From positions 15,852,501 to 15,916,500 of the forward strand of contig JAUCBN010000022.1 in assembly GCA_035048815.1 (NCBI GenBank): a stretch of DNA of 64,000 nucleotides. The letters are read 5' to 3'. Positions 1-9,955 of the stretch are shown in pieces. Under the pieces are notes generated by a model, which was given only the letters and a program-made list of their open reading frames with translations, did no database searches and was not told where the DNA came from. Numbering within the stretch: the first letter of the stretch is position 1; each line of letters begins with the position of its first letter. The position numbers were made by a program, and so were the translations under genes. Origin of the DNA: Abelmoschus esculentus. Taxonomy: Eukaryota; Streptophyta; Magnoliopsida; Malvales; Malvaceae.

Positions 1-530
1 TAGTTAAAGAGTAAGTAAAGTAAATGTCTTTGATATATTAACATGAGTTTCGGCTACATTCGGTACAAGCATTGATGTTGGTAATGCAATGAGATTTTTG
101 GAAATGTATAAGTATGATTTTGAAATGATGCATGCATGAGATAATTGCTGAGAATGCATTGTTTAAAAAGACATTCATGGTTAGGGAAAACATAGAAAAT
201 GAATTTGGAATATATGTGGTTATTTGCCTTGAAATTAATGGTGCCGTTGGGCATGACATTTGGTTCATTTGTGAACATATTATGCATGCATTATGAGCAG
301 CAAATTATCATGCACATTTGGTTATGATATTGGCTTAGTGACACTAACTTTAGATTCGAATACGAATGACATGTCATTAGGATTGTCTTAAGTGCATTAT
401 AAACATTATTGAGAATAAAGAATATTGCCTACACGTAACAAGGGTGACTTTGTGTCCAATCGTGCGTGGTAGAGCCGCCTACACGTAACAAGAGTGACTA
501 TGTGTCCAATCGTGCGTGGTAGTGCTATAA
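1..530. repeat. Unassigned repeat-like flank left of Ogre-A
   Basis: No coding frame here can be tied to a family. The sequence is moderately AT-rich and contains a 50-bp tandem duplication at 427-526. It may be the other part of the long LTR seen at 16613-17972, with Ogre-A lying between them. However, the two parts share no alignable sequence and no target-site duplication, so that link is only positional. Confidence 0.35.
427..526. repeat. Tandem repeat, 2 x 50 bp
   Basis: Two adjacent 50-bp copies (427-476 and 477-526) both begin GCCTACACGTAACAAG and differ at only a few positions: G/A and T/A inside, plus the last four bases. The array ends four bases before the broken edge of the Ogre-A LTR. 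Confidence 0.9.
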
Positions 531-1865
531 TGGTGGTAGGGATCTAAGGAGAAAAGCTGACGGGAGCAAAAACAACCCCCGGTAAAGAAAACCTTTTCTC
601 TCTTTCGTAAGGGCTATAAAAAAAAGAGAAAAGAGCTACCTTTGAAAGCTTTTTTTTATTTCTGATCCAAAGTAAAAAATCTCTGTACAATGTTTAGGGT
701 TTTCTGCTTTTTTATATCCCCTTGATTACATGATTGGAGAAAAATAAAAAAAACGCTCCTTTGTGTCCTTCTGGTGATGCAGACGTTGTCTCTTGGTCGG
801 TCATTGGTTCCTGAGATATTTCCATTTTTAGATTGTCCTTTGATTCACTAGCTTATTTTTTCTGCTCTTGATGTCTGGCTTGTTTTGGTGCGAGGTGTTT
901 GATCGGGGGGAAGCGATTGATGATTTAGATGGAAAAACTACCATTGGATCTGTTACTGACGATATTACGACCATCTGAATGGTGTGCAAAATGGCTGGGG
1001 CAGCTGAAACATTGTTGGAGATTCGAAGCGTCGGTTGCGTGTGTAGCACGCGCGTATGGAGGTATTTGATGTATCGCGCGTGGGCCCGTGATAGCTCTGG
1101 AGAGTTATCTCCCTTCGATCTGGACCGTTGGATCCAGATTGGATCCAACGACTGACAGTGGGCTGCGCAAAGGGATTAAGAGGATTAGGGTTTGGTTTAT
1201 AATCATCCACTTCTAGGCTCAAAGGAAATGGGCTCGTAGTTAGTTTTTTGTTGGATTGATGTAATATTATTATAATTTGGGCTTGTAATTAAATTTCGGG
1301 CTCATTTTATCTAATATGGGTTTAGTTATTTAAAGTGTATTAGATTAATAAATAAATGGATTGGGTGCAAAATAGGCTTATATATACTTTAAATATTTGG
1401 GTTATTTATGATATCTGATATGAATAATAACAATAAATATTAAGTAAATAATCAATAAAAATAATAATGATAAATAGAAAAGAAGAGAAAAGAAAAGAAA
1501 AAAGTAACTATGTACGTACGAAAAACAATAATAATATGTTCAATAACTTAGATACTAACATATATAGTAGGTAATATATACTAATAATAATTACAAATAC
1601 AAATAAAAGACTCGAAAATGAAGTAAAAAGCATATATATCTAAGAACTAATAATAATAATAGTATTTTTGTTTTTAGATTTGATTTAAAGGATAATAAAG
1701 TAATATTTTTGAGTTTCTTTTTTGTTTTGATAAAATTGGAATGAAATCCGAATTTGAAAGAGAGTTGAGTATTTTTGATTTTTGATTAACAACTGCCAGC
1801 CCATTATTCGAATGAAGACTAAAATTAAAACACGGGTTTAGACCCGGATAAAATTAGTGATTACA
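531..1865 (-). repeat. Ogre-A 3' LTR, truncated
   Basis: It matches the inner part of the 5' LTR (about 15481-16612), including the GGTGGTAGGGATCTAAGG start of the match and the terminal GTGATTACA next to the PPT. Homology stops abruptly at 531, where the other LTR continues for another 1.6 kb. It carries about 200 bp (roughly 836-1045) that the 5' LTR lacks, so the LTRs differ by indels on both sides. The inner end is TTACA, giving the expected TG start when read on the minus strand. Confidence 0.9.
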
Positions 1866-1881
1866 GTTGCCCCTCTTTGCT
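1866..1881 (-). promoter_or_regulatory. Polypurine tract of Ogre-A
   Basis: Read on the minus strand this is AGCAAAGAGGGGCAAC, directly abutting the LTR terminus TGTAATC. It is the plus-strand DNA primer site for reverse transcription. The same core, GCAAAGAGGGGCA, sits beside the central Ogre LTR at 47790-47806. Confidence 0.88.
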
Positions 1882-2329
1882 TATCGTTTTAAAACAATGA
1901 TGAAGCAAAGACAAGAAAGCACTAATTTTATCTGACTTCCCTGTTTGAAGACCCTAATCTAAAAGCCCTTTCTCCGCAATTTCGATAGTCCTTCCGTTTC
2001 TTGATCCTCTGATCAATTCGTCATGATTGGTATTTTGAATTACGTCCACCTGCACATATAAAAAGAGAACTTTTAGAAGCAACCATGAAGCCTTTATTTA
2101 GACATTTCGAGCAAATTTAAAGATTCTGAGCTATGGGTTCTTCCTCTATGAAACTTTTAAACTTTGAACCCTGACATGTTTGTCTTTTGTATATAGAACC
2201 CTTTGCAAAAGTTTTCGACTTGGGTCTCCCCTATATGAAACCCTAAATGTAGAATTCTAACAATGTTGATCCCTTCCCCATAGGATCCACATCTTTGAGA
2301 TGCTTTGATTTCTGATCATTGCAGCATCT
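1882..2329 (-). other. Ogre-A 3' untranslated region, PPT-proximal part
   Basis: This is non-coding sequence between the PPT and the 33-bp minisatellite. I see no domain, and only short chance frames cross it. Confidence 0.6.
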
Positions 2330-2626
2330 GACGGTCCCTCTCTTCGAGCATATACCATAGTGGACGACCCCTCCTTTCGAGCGTGTGTTGCGAAGTATGA
2401 CCTCCCTCTTCGGGCATATGTCATAGTGAATGTTCCTTCTCTTCGAGTGTATACCGTAGAGTATGACCTCCCTCTTTGGGTATATGTCATAGTGAACGGT
2501 CCCTCTCTTTGAGCGTATATCGTGGTGAGTGACTCCTCTCTTCGAGCGTATGTCGCAAAGTATGACCTCCCTCTTAGGGCATATGTCATAGTGGACGGTC
2601 CCTCTCTTCGAGCATATACCGTGGTA
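2330..2626. repeat. 33-bp minisatellite with A-B-C higher-order order in the Ogre 3' UTR
   Basis: Nine units of 31-36 bp start at 2330, 2363, 2397, 2429, 2463, 2495, 2531, 2562 and 2594. Three types recur. A begins GACGGTCCCTCTCTTCGAGC. B ends GCGAAGT or GCAAAGT. C begins ATGACCTCCCTCTT and ends GTCATAGTG. The order is A-B-C, A/B hybrid-C, A-B-C, A, so the higher-order unit is about 99 bp. Tandem arrays between the integrase gene and the 3' LTR are a known hypervariable feature of Tat/Ogre elements. Confidence 0.9.
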
Positions 2627-3330
2627 GGTGTTGAATGCGTTTGTGATCGTCTATCCTATAAAATGCATATGATGCGAAAAGGTATAGGTTAGCATGCTCC
2701 TATTCTATATGATGCGTGTTTGGATCACAGACGGAGTTTGTTCGGATGCTTCTCGTTTGGTTTCTTCGATTTCCTATTTTCTTTGTAGTCCCTCCCTGTG
2801 TTAGGACCCAAGCTATCTATGTTGACATTATTCTCTTCTACCGGAAACGGGGTTTCTAAATTTGCTTCTTTTAAAGTGCCCATTCACGGGTTTTCACTTT
2901 GACAACCTTTTTTTAGGCTCCCTTTCGGGTTTTCACCTTGCAACATTGAGTATTCTGTTATATTTGTTGGTTTCTGCGGGCTCATTTGGTTTTCGCTTCT
3001 CTCCAACTTGTAGTTGATGGGATGAATCATAGAAATACCCAAAAATTCTTTTTTTATTGATATTCCATGTTGATTTATTTACGAATATGCAGAAAAGGGA
3101 TAAATATGATACGCCAAGAATATTTAATATAACTATTATATTTCAAAAGTCATGGCAAACGTGAAATATGCAAGAGAAGGAAGAGAATTAAACTCGAAAC
3201 AGACTTTACAATATTGAAGGTATGAATGATATGGGAACTCATCAACCGCAGCGAAGATCTTGTTACTCATCTTAATCACAGTAGCCTCTGAAAAAGTTGA
3301 CGAAGTGACGGGCCTTGCAAATATTTGAGC

Positions 3331-3515
3331 CGCTCTTTCGGGTTTTCAACTCAAAATCTCCTTTGGTTCTAAGGCGTCCTCTTCGGATTTTTACCTTAAA
3401 CCCTCCTATGGTCCTAAGGTGCCCTTTTTGGGTTTTCACCTTGAAACCTCCGTTTTTTTTCTTCTTTTTTTCTCTTTTTTTGCCTCTTTTTTTTGCCTTC
3501 TTTTTTTGCTTCTCT
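3331..3515. repeat. Degenerate 45-bp repeats and pyrimidine tract downstream of integrase
   Basis: Three units (3331-3374, 3375-3419, 3420-3452) share a GGGTTTTCACCTT-like core and a TCCTAAGG-like end. Looser relatives lie at about 2870-2945. A nearly pure pyrimidine run follows (3453-3515), which is a purine tract on the element's sense strand. A related module occurs beside the integrase end of Ogre-C near 49290-49350, so this is an element-specific 3' UTR feature. Confidence 0.75.
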
Positions 3516-3521
3516 CCTGAC

Positions 3522-3935
3522 TCAAGCATAGTACTTCTTGATTGAGTCGGAGTTCACATGATTACTTATCTCATTCCCGTCCATCTCCGTCAGGGTGTTA
3601 GCTCCCCCTAAAAAGACCTTCTTCACAATATACAGTCCTTCCCAATTAGGCATCCATTTTCCTCGGAAATCCTTTCGGATAGGTAGAATCTTTTTAAGCA
3701 CCATGTCCCCTTCTTGAAATTCTCGAGGCCTAACTTTCTTATTATAAGCTCGTATCATTCTTTTTTGATACATCTGACCATGACAAATGACGTTCAATCT
3801 CTTTTCTTCTATCAAATTCAGGTTATCAAACCGGACTTGTATCCATTTAGCATCTTTTAATTTGGATTCGCTAAGTATTCGAAGGGACGGTATTTCAACT
3901 TCGAAGGGTAAAACCGCTTCCATACCATAAACCAA
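3522..3935 (-). pseudogene. Ogre-A integrase, C-terminal domain
   Basis: This 137-aa open segment holds the C-terminal, DNA-binding part of a Ty3/gypsy integrase, which helps insert the cDNA into the genome. It starts with the family-typical VYGMEAVLP stretch, continues through EEKRL and YNKKVRPREFQEGD, and ends with an SH3-like WMPNWEGLYIV segment. It ends close to the 3' UTR repeats. It is in the same frame as the integrase core upstream but is separated from it by stop codons around 3936-3974. It is one domain of a formerly continuous pol polyprotein, not a stand-alone gene. The homologous tail in Ogre-C is shortened, so this copy is the fuller one. Confidence 0.85.
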
Positions 3936-3974
3936 TAAGTATGAGATTTCCCCGGTCGATGTTCGTATTGAGGT

Positions 3975-4385
3975 TCAATAAGCAAACAACGCAAAAGGCA
4001 ATTTCTCATACCAATCCTTGAAAGTATCTGTAGTTTTTGCTATAATCCTCTTAATGTTCTTATTAGCTGCCTCAACTGTCCCATTCATCTTAGGGCGATA
4101 TGAGGTAGAGTTGTGGTGCATAATCTTGAACTGTTCACACACCTCAGAAATCATTTTGTTGTTCAGGTTTGTGGCGTTATCGGTGATAATTCTTTCTGGC
4201 AAACCAAAGCGGCAAATGATCTCATTCTTCAAAAACTTACAGACTATGGTTCGCGTAATGTTGGCGCAAGAGGCGGCCTCTACCCATTTGGTAAAATAAT
4301 CAATTGTTACTAAAATGAAGCGATGTCCATTAGATGTCTTCGGATGAATCTGCTCGATGACATCTATCCCCCAAGCAGCAAAAGG
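3975..4385 (-). pseudogene. Ogre-A integrase, catalytic core
   Basis: The open frame covers the RNase H-fold core of the integrase. Visible catalytic landmarks are the first Asp in GIDVIEQIHP near 4345, the second in RIITDNATNLNN near 4180, and the Glu in NGTVEAANKNIK near 4080, giving the D,D-35-E layout. The frame stays open upstream of 4232 as far as a TAG near 4383, where related copies have a tryptophan codon. The N-terminal zinc-binding part lies in another frame, so a frameshift separates them. The enzyme would process the cDNA ends and join them to target DNA, but this copy cannot make a continuous protein. Confidence 0.88.
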
Positions 4386-4396
4386 CTAAGGTGCAT

Positions 4397-4684
4397 TCAA
4401 AGTATGTAATGGTAACGGCGGGAGTGTATTTTATTCGTATAGATTTGAAATTTGTGACATCTTTTAGCGTGACTAATGCAATCTCCTTCCATTGTTGACC
4501 AATAATAACCACACCTCATGATTTTTCTAGCCATCGCAAAACCATTGGCATGGGTCCCGCATATGCCTTTGTGTACTTCTGTCACTATGGCTTTAGCTTC
4601 TTGGGCGTCAACACATCTCATTAACACCTGATCACTTCCTCTTCTATACAAGATGTCCCCATCGAGGACGTACCCGGATGCCAT
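4397..4684 (-). pseudogene. Ogre-A integrase N-terminal zinc-binding region
   Basis: This segment resembles the H2C2 zinc-binding domain that precedes the integrase core. The histidine pair is in HKGICGTHANG, followed by GYYWSTMEGDC and CHKFQ. The last site is odd: Ogre-C has CHKCQ, so the fourth zinc ligand, cysteine, is phenylalanine here. After about 4450 the frame runs into unrelated residues, which marks the frameshift towards the core domain. The segment is in frame with the RNase H region upstream. Confidence 0.82.
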
Positions 4685-4744
4685 TCTTCTTATAGTTCTT
4701 TTATCAATATCTGTGGCTCCTTCAGGATAAACTTGAAATTTAAT

Positions 4745-5428
4745 TTATTGGAGGATATCGTGATACCAAGGATTCCCGCCTTTCTCCTCTTCCACTCCAT
4801 AACAATGGGCAGGCAATTCGATACTTTGCATCTCTAGTGATCTTATTTGAGCCGTAGTGTTTGTCTTGAAAGTAGCGGCCAGAGTGTCCAAAGCATCAGC
4901 TATTTGGTTATCCTCCCTCGGTAAATATTCAAAACTGACTTTTTCAAAATTTTGAATCAAATCCTAAACCAGATTATAATACTTGATCAGCTTGGGGTCC
5001 TTGGTTTCCCATTCTTGCCGCAATTGATAAATGACTAGGGACGAATCTCTGAACATCTGGAGGATGCGAACCTTTCGCTCGATAGCTGCGTATAGACCCA
5101 TTACACAAGCTTCATATTCCCCCATATTATTAGTGCAAAAGAAATTCAACCTTCTCGTGAACGGGTAGTGAACTTCTTCGGGAGAAATCAACATTTCCCC
5201 TATGCCGTGCCCTAGGGTGTTGGAAGCCCCATCAAAATATAGTTTCCATGATAGTGCGGTTTCGGTCGTTCCACCTTTGGCTATGGCGGATACTAAATCT
5301 TCATCTAGAAAGTCAAAGTTCAGGGGTTCATAATTCTTTGTGACCCGACTCGCTAGGAAATCGGCCACTGCACTGCCTTTTACAGATTTTTTATTCACAT
5401 ACACAATATCAAATTCAGACAACAACAT
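4745..5428 (-). pseudogene. Ogre-A RNase H (second, archaeal-like) and linker to integrase
   Basis: One frame interrupted by a TAG at 4964-4966. The first part has the additional RNase H typical of Tat elements: LYFDGASN (first Asp), NNMGEYEAC (Glu) and RDSSL (Asp). It follows the LLSEFDIVYVNKKSVKGSA and ADFLASR stretch. The second part, YLPREDNQIADALDTLA, is the end of the RNase H and the linker to integrase. RNase H removes the RNA strand during cDNA synthesis. An in-frame TAG at 5429-5431 cuts it from the RT side, where Ogre-C has a CAA glutamine codon. All three acidic residues remain, but GDS has become RDS. Confidence 0.87.
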
Positions 5429-5656
5429 CTACCATCGAGCCATCTTTCCTGTCAACGCCTGTGCTTCCATTAGGGCTTTTAAGGGATCAAACCGTGATAT
5501 CAAATAGGTAGTATGATACAACATATATTGTCTCAACCTTTTAGTCGCCCAAACCAAGGCGCAACACAACTTTTGGGTCTATGGGTATCGAGATTCACCT
5601 TATGCGAACTTCTTACTTAAATAGTAGATTGCTCTTTCCTTCCTACCTGACTTATT

Positions 5657-6664
5657 TTATTGGCCTAGCACGCAGCCCATTGAGTTCTCGAAAACTATTA
5701 AGTATAAAATCAGTGGCCGGTCAGGTACGGGGGCCACTAAAACTGTGGCTTTAGTCAGATAGTCCTTAACTTTCTCGAATGATGCCTGACAATCTTCGTC
5801 CCATACTCTTGGGTTATTTTTGCGAAGGAGTCTGAAAATGGGGTCACACTTATCCGTTAAGTGAGATATGAAGTGAGAGATGTAGTTTAGCCTCCCTAGG
5901 AAACCATGCACTTCCTTCTGGGTTTGAGGTGGCGGGAGATCCCTTATGGCTTTGACTTTATCCGGGTCAATTTCTATCCTTCTTCGGCTAACTATGAACA
6001 CGTGGAGCTTCCCGGATGTTACTGCGAAAGTACACTTGGCAGGATTAAGCTTCAACTGATATTTTCTCAACCTCAGAAACAACTTTTGTAGACTCTGAAT
6101 GTGTTCACTCTCAGTTTTGGATTTGGCGATCATATCATCCACATACACTTGAATCTCTTTGTGCATCATGTCATGGAAAAGGGTCATCATGGCTCTTTGA
6201 TAGGTTGCCCCCACATTTTTCAATCCGAAAGGCATAACCTTATAGCAGGACGTTCCCCATAAGGTTACAAAGGTGGTTTTTTCCATGTCGTCAGGGCATA
6301 TCTTGATCTGATTATAACCCGAAAAACCATCCATAAAAGAAAACCATGAATGCCCCGCAGTATTATCAACCAGAGTGTCAATGTGCGGGAGAGGAAAATT
6401 ATCTTTGGGACCGGCCTTATTGAGATCTCGGTAATCCACACACATGCATACCTTCCTATCCTTTTTGGGTACCGGCACGATGTTGGTAACCCACTCCGGG
6501 TACTTTGCTACTTTCAAGAACCCGACTTCAAACTTCTTTCTTACTTCTTCTCTGATCTTCAACAACATGTTCGTTCTCAACCTACGAAGCTTTTGTTGGA
6601 CTGGCTTGTGCTCGGGTCGTGTGGTCAGCTTGTGCACAACAATATCTGTATTTAGACCTGGCAT
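5657..6664 (-). CDS. Ogre-A reverse transcriptase, partial open frame
   Basis: This 335-aa uninterrupted frame holds the reverse transcriptase that copies element RNA into DNA in cytoplasmic virus-like particles. It begins MPGLNTDIVVHKL, passes the fingers region (VPKKDRKVCMCVDYRDLN), DNFPLPHIDTLVD and FSFMDGFSGYNQI, and has the catalytic YVDDM near residue 174. Thumb and connection segments follow (KLNPAKCTF, EVHGFLGRLNYISHFI). It ends VLGQ followed by TAA, where Ogre-C continues into a first RNase H. Further stops lie between this frame and the RNase H at 5428. Key residues look intact, so the loss is of polyprotein continuity rather than of the active site. Confidence 0.93.
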   Translation of the reverse strand: MPGLNTDIVVHKLTTRPEHKPVQQKLRRLRTNMLLKIREEVRKKFEVGFLKVAKYPEWVTNIVPVPKKDRKVCMCVDYRDLNKAGPKDNFPLPHIDTLVDNTAGHSWFSFMDGFSGYNQIKICPDDMEKTTFVTLWGTSCYKVMPFGLKNVGATYQRAMMTLFHDMMHKEIQVYVDDMIAKSKTESEHIQSLQKLFLRLRKYQLKLNPAKCTFAVTSGKLHVFIVSRRRIEIDPDKVKAIRDLPPPQTQKEVHGFLGRLNYISHFISHLTDKCDPIFRLLRKNNPRVWDEDCQASFEKVKDYLTKATVLVAPVPDRPLILYLIVFENSMGCVLGQ

Positions 6665-6750
6665 ATCTTGATATATCCAGGCAAAAACATCTTTAAACTC
6701 CGAAAGCAGTCTTATTAATTTTCCCCTTAAATTCGGTGCTAAAGTAATGC

Positions 6751-7014
6751 CTATTTTACCTCTCTTTTTTCTTCTTCGGATCCTAAATTTATTATCTCCA
6801 GATCCTCCTGATGGGGCAATATTTGTTTTTCCTCATTGTCCATCAACCTTATTAACTCATCGGGGATTTCTAACTCCTCTTCCTCTTCTTCGGCTTCTGC
6901 AACAAGTATGGATCGTTCAAAATCCGGCATAAGATTAAGTTCAGTATCATTCATACAATCGACATTATCGAACCTGCAAGAATTTAAATTTCCTATGTTA
7001 GGAATAACATACAT
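6751..7014 (-). pseudogene. Ogre-A acidic linker between protease and RT
   Basis: This 87-aa frame is very acidic (runs of Glu around AEAEEEEEELE) and ends with PHQEDLEIINLGSEEEKREVK. Such a Glu-rich stretch with a PHQE.IE.INLG-like motif is typical of the segment between protease and RT in Tat/Ogre pol proteins. No enzyme activity is expected. It is in a different frame from both neighbours, so at least two frameshifts lie around it. Confidence 0.7.
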
Positions 7015-7207
7015 ATTTTACAAATAATAAAGAATAAAGAAATAAAGAATGCAATGAACAAAAAGGTATGGAAAGAAAATTGTTTGCCATTTGAGAAAAA
7101 GAGCATGAATCCCTTTGTTTTCATTGAAATGCGAATTAACATAGATGCCCTTTACATAGAAATCCCATTGCTTTGGGGCAAAAGCGAATGAGGGATATTT
7201 TTAAACA

Positions 7208-8407
7208 TTACTTTGATTCATTCCTAGTAACTACATGCAGATCAATGCTTGTCCAATTGTTGAGCTTTTTATCCGGGAGACATGGACGAATGGTAGATAG
7301 AGCAAACTTTCCCTTGGCATTCTGGGAGATCATATTCACATCCATCATTTCAAAAATTTCACTCATCAACTCATCCTCGTAAAACTTCTTTCCTTCTAGA
7401 TTGGCTTGGTTCACTTTCTCCTCAGAATTCTCAACCCCTCCGAAGGTGAAAATATTCTTAAGATCAGTTTTGACTATCGGTTTCCAAGGGATGTCTTCTC
7501 CCCTGAGTCGGGCCCTTCTTTGCTCTTCCCTCCTCTTTCTTTCTTGTTTCTTTTGCAGATAGGTAGGATGAAAGCCTAACCCAAACCTTTCCCTCTTGTC
7601 AATAACACTTTTGACCTTTAGACATCCTTGTAGATTCTTTCCGAGCCCTCTCCTCTTCCTAGCTCCTTTTCCAACAGTCTTAATCACTACCATCTTAGTG
7701 CAGTTTGAATATCTTGGGGTTGGAATCCGACTCCCCTCTTCCACGAAAGTGGCATTGATGAATTCCAAGACTCGAAACGAACATTCTAGAGCATCTTCAG
7801 TAGGGGGAATATAGGGAGCATCTGAAGTTACCGTAGCAATGATATCTTGTTCCGCGTTGACTGTCACGAGTTTTCCGTCCATCACATATTTCAACTTCTG
7901 ATGAAGAGATGAAGGGACAACTCCGGCCGCATGAACCCAAGGCCTTCCCAACAAGCAATTGTAAGATGGTCGGATGTCCATAACCATGAACTCTATAACA
8001 TATTCAACTGGGCCTATAAGCAGAGGTATCTCAATCTTCCCGGCCACTTCCCGCTGAGTGCCGTCAAATGCCTGAACAGTGTTTTGACAAAACTTCATAT
8101 GAGAGTTATCAATGGGCAGTCGTTGTAAAGTAGCCATAGGCATAACATTGAGGGCAGACCCGTTATCGATAAGCACTCCTAGAAAAACATGCCCCTTGTA
8201 GTGAGTTGTGATGTTCAGAGCTTTGGTTGAGCCTCTTCCTTCTTTCGGGATTTCATCATCACTGAAAGTGATATAATTATCAGCGGCAATATGGTTTACA
8301 ATCTGATCAAGCTTTTTGACAGTGATATCTTGTTCTATAAAAGTTTGATTCAAAACCTTCAACAACGCTTCTCGGTGCTTTTCTGAATTCAGTAACAGGT
8401 CGAGCAT
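7208..8407 (-). CDS. Ogre-A aspartic protease with G-patch, partial open frame
   Basis: This 399-aa open frame covers the retropepsin-type protease that would cut the Gag-Pol polyprotein. The active-site loop is LIDNGSALNVMP (near residue 80) and the second conserved region is CLLGRPWVHAAGVVPSSLHQ. Downstream is a glycine-rich G-patch-like stretch (GLGKNLQG, RFGLGFHPT), known from Ogre-type proteins and thought to contact RNA or the splicing machinery. The start MLDLLL lies inside the polyprotein. A 2-nt deletion near 8450, relative to Ogre-C (TGAG against AGTGAG), separates it from the upstream frame. The active-site Asp is retained. Protein continuity is lost on both sides. Confidence 0.9.
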   Translation of the reverse strand: MLDLLLNSEKHREALLKVLNQTFIEQDITVKKLDQIVNHIAADNYITFSDDEIPKEGRGSTKALNITTHYKGHVFLGVLIDNGSALNVMPMATLQRLPIDNSHMKFCQNTVQAFDGTQREVAGKIEIPLLIGPVEYVIEFMVMDIRPSYNCLLGRPWVHAAGVVPSSLHQKLKYVMDGKLVTVNAEQDIIATVTSDAPYIPPTEDALECSFRVLEFINATFVEEGSRIPTPRYSNCTKMVVIKTVGKGARKRRGLGKNLQGCLKVKSVIDKRERFGLGFHPTYLQKKQERKRREEQRRARLRGEDIPWKPIVKTDLKNIFTFGGVENSEEKVNQANLEGKKFYEDELMSEIFEMMDVNMISQNAKGKFALSTIRPCLPDKKLNNWTSIDLHVVTRNESK

Positions 8408-8453
8408 CGTGATTTTGGTCGGTTACTTTCGAAGTTGATCAACTATGTTGTAC

Positions 8454-9824
8454 TCAGTGTTTTAAGAACCTTACAAATTTTTGGGCCTGAGCCTCAGTCA
8501 CTGGCTCGAGAATCTTTGAGGGGGGATCATCTCCGAATACTTTTACAGGTTTTGGTTCAATGAGTTTGCCCTTACCCTTTTGTTCATCGGGTATCTTCTC
8601 CTCCTGAGGGGAATAGCATCTTCCACTCCTTGTAAAGTGTCCTACTTCATTCACTATTTTGGGGTTTTGTCCTAGTACATCACCTTCCTGAACTGGCTTC
8701 CCCTCTTCTGATATAGCTGTCTCTTGCATTCCTGGAATTCCGAGCTTAGAGATATTAGTGGTGTAATTCCAAGGCACGCTTTGTGTGCTTTTAAAGGGAA
8801 AAGTTGTTGGAGGAGAGATTATGAGTCTAGGAGCATTTTGGCTAGACGACCCGTCTTCGTCCATCCTATGACTGATGATGAAAGGTCTTCGAGCTGTGTA
8901 TTTGTTGCTCGGGGTGTCTGTCATACAAATTTCTAGCTTTTCCTCCTCACTCTCCACGAAGAATTCAATTTCTTTGGTATCCATGAGTGCCTGAACCTTA
9001 CACCGAAATTCTGTGCAGACTTGAATGTCATGATCATTAGACTGATGATATTCACAGTATTGATTGCATACCTCATTTACAATCACCATCCCTCGGTCGA
9101 TTAAACGGGTCATACACAATTGTCGGAACACCCACCTTAGAGGGGATCGTACCTCTGATACCGTGAATATGGCTTTTTTTGGGGTTTCTTCTTCTTCGAT
9201 GTTGTTGATCCCCTGATTCCCATAGTTAGGAAGCGGGTTACTAGTGGTGCTCGATTCTCCCAACTATAAGACTCTCGTATTCAACAAATTCTGAACAAGC
9301 TTCTTGAATGCTATACAGTTCTCAATGTTGTGACCGGGAACGCCTGCATGATATTCGCAATGTGCCTTAGCATCATACCATGTTGGATACGGTGGGTTGA
9401 AAGGAGTTACATGAAAGGGCCGCACCAAATCCGCTTTGTGTAATTGAGCGTACGACTCCTTGTATGGAATCGGGATCAAGGTAAAGGTTGTCTTTTCGAA
9501 TTCATTCTTCAGTTTTCTGTCATCTCTTCTGCCACCTCCCTGAGTGTTGCTAGCTGGTTGTGGTTGTGATATTGTTAAATTCTGGCATGTTTCGAAGGCA
9601 TTTACTTCTTGCTCTTTTCTCTTGAACTGCTTTTTAGGTGGCTCGCCTCTATCAATACTACCGCTCTTGATAGCCGCTTCGATGCGCTCACTGGTCATGA
9701 CCATATCGGTAAAGTTACTTATCGGGTTACTGATTAGTCGGTCATACAACACTCCTTTCAAAGTATCCACGAACATAGGAGCGATTTTGTTTTCGCGAAG
9801 TGTTGGCTGTACTTGCGCAGCCAA
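8454..9824 (-). pseudogene. Ogre-A Gag C-terminal half with two zinc-knuckle-like motifs
   Basis: A single frame broken by one TAG at 9264-9266. The upstream part has a capsid tail (EKTTFTLIPIPYKESYAQLH) and the knuckle-like CEYHAGVPGHNIENC. The downstream part has a second one, CEYHQSNDHDIQVC. These Cys/His motifs would bind RNA during packaging. The end of the frame, FTRSGRCYSPQEE, is the usual Gag-protease junction in this lineage. A frameshift near 9825-9955 separates it from the Gag N-terminus, and the 2-nt deletion near 8450 separates it from protease. Some listed starts here are TTG rather than ATG, which fits an internal polyprotein segment. Confidence 0.85.
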
Positions 9825-9955
9825 ATCTCTTCATCGCTGAGCATATTCACAGAGGCTTTCGCTTTTCTTTTGTTCCAGATTTTGCAACATAAGCCGATTG
9901 GGGATCATATAAGTAACGTTTTTGTACTATTGATGAAAGCCTTTGCTAGGTCTTT

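Noticed and set aside
2257..2589. 110-aa repetitive minus-strand frame (TYARRE-type repeats) considered as a repeat protein
   Set aside because: It is the 33-bp minisatellite read in one frame. Units of 31-36 bp do not preserve phase, so coding is not maintained.
3272..3529. Minus-strand frame with a poly-Lys start and repeated GGFKVK segments
   Set aside because: It is a translation of the pyrimidine tract and 45-bp repeats of the Ogre 3' UTR. It has no family match and its composition is explained by the repeats.
5906..6671. Several plus-strand frames of 60-101 aa over the Ogre-A RT
   Set aside because: They are antisense shadows of the minus-strand reverse transcriptase, which has all expected RT motifs.
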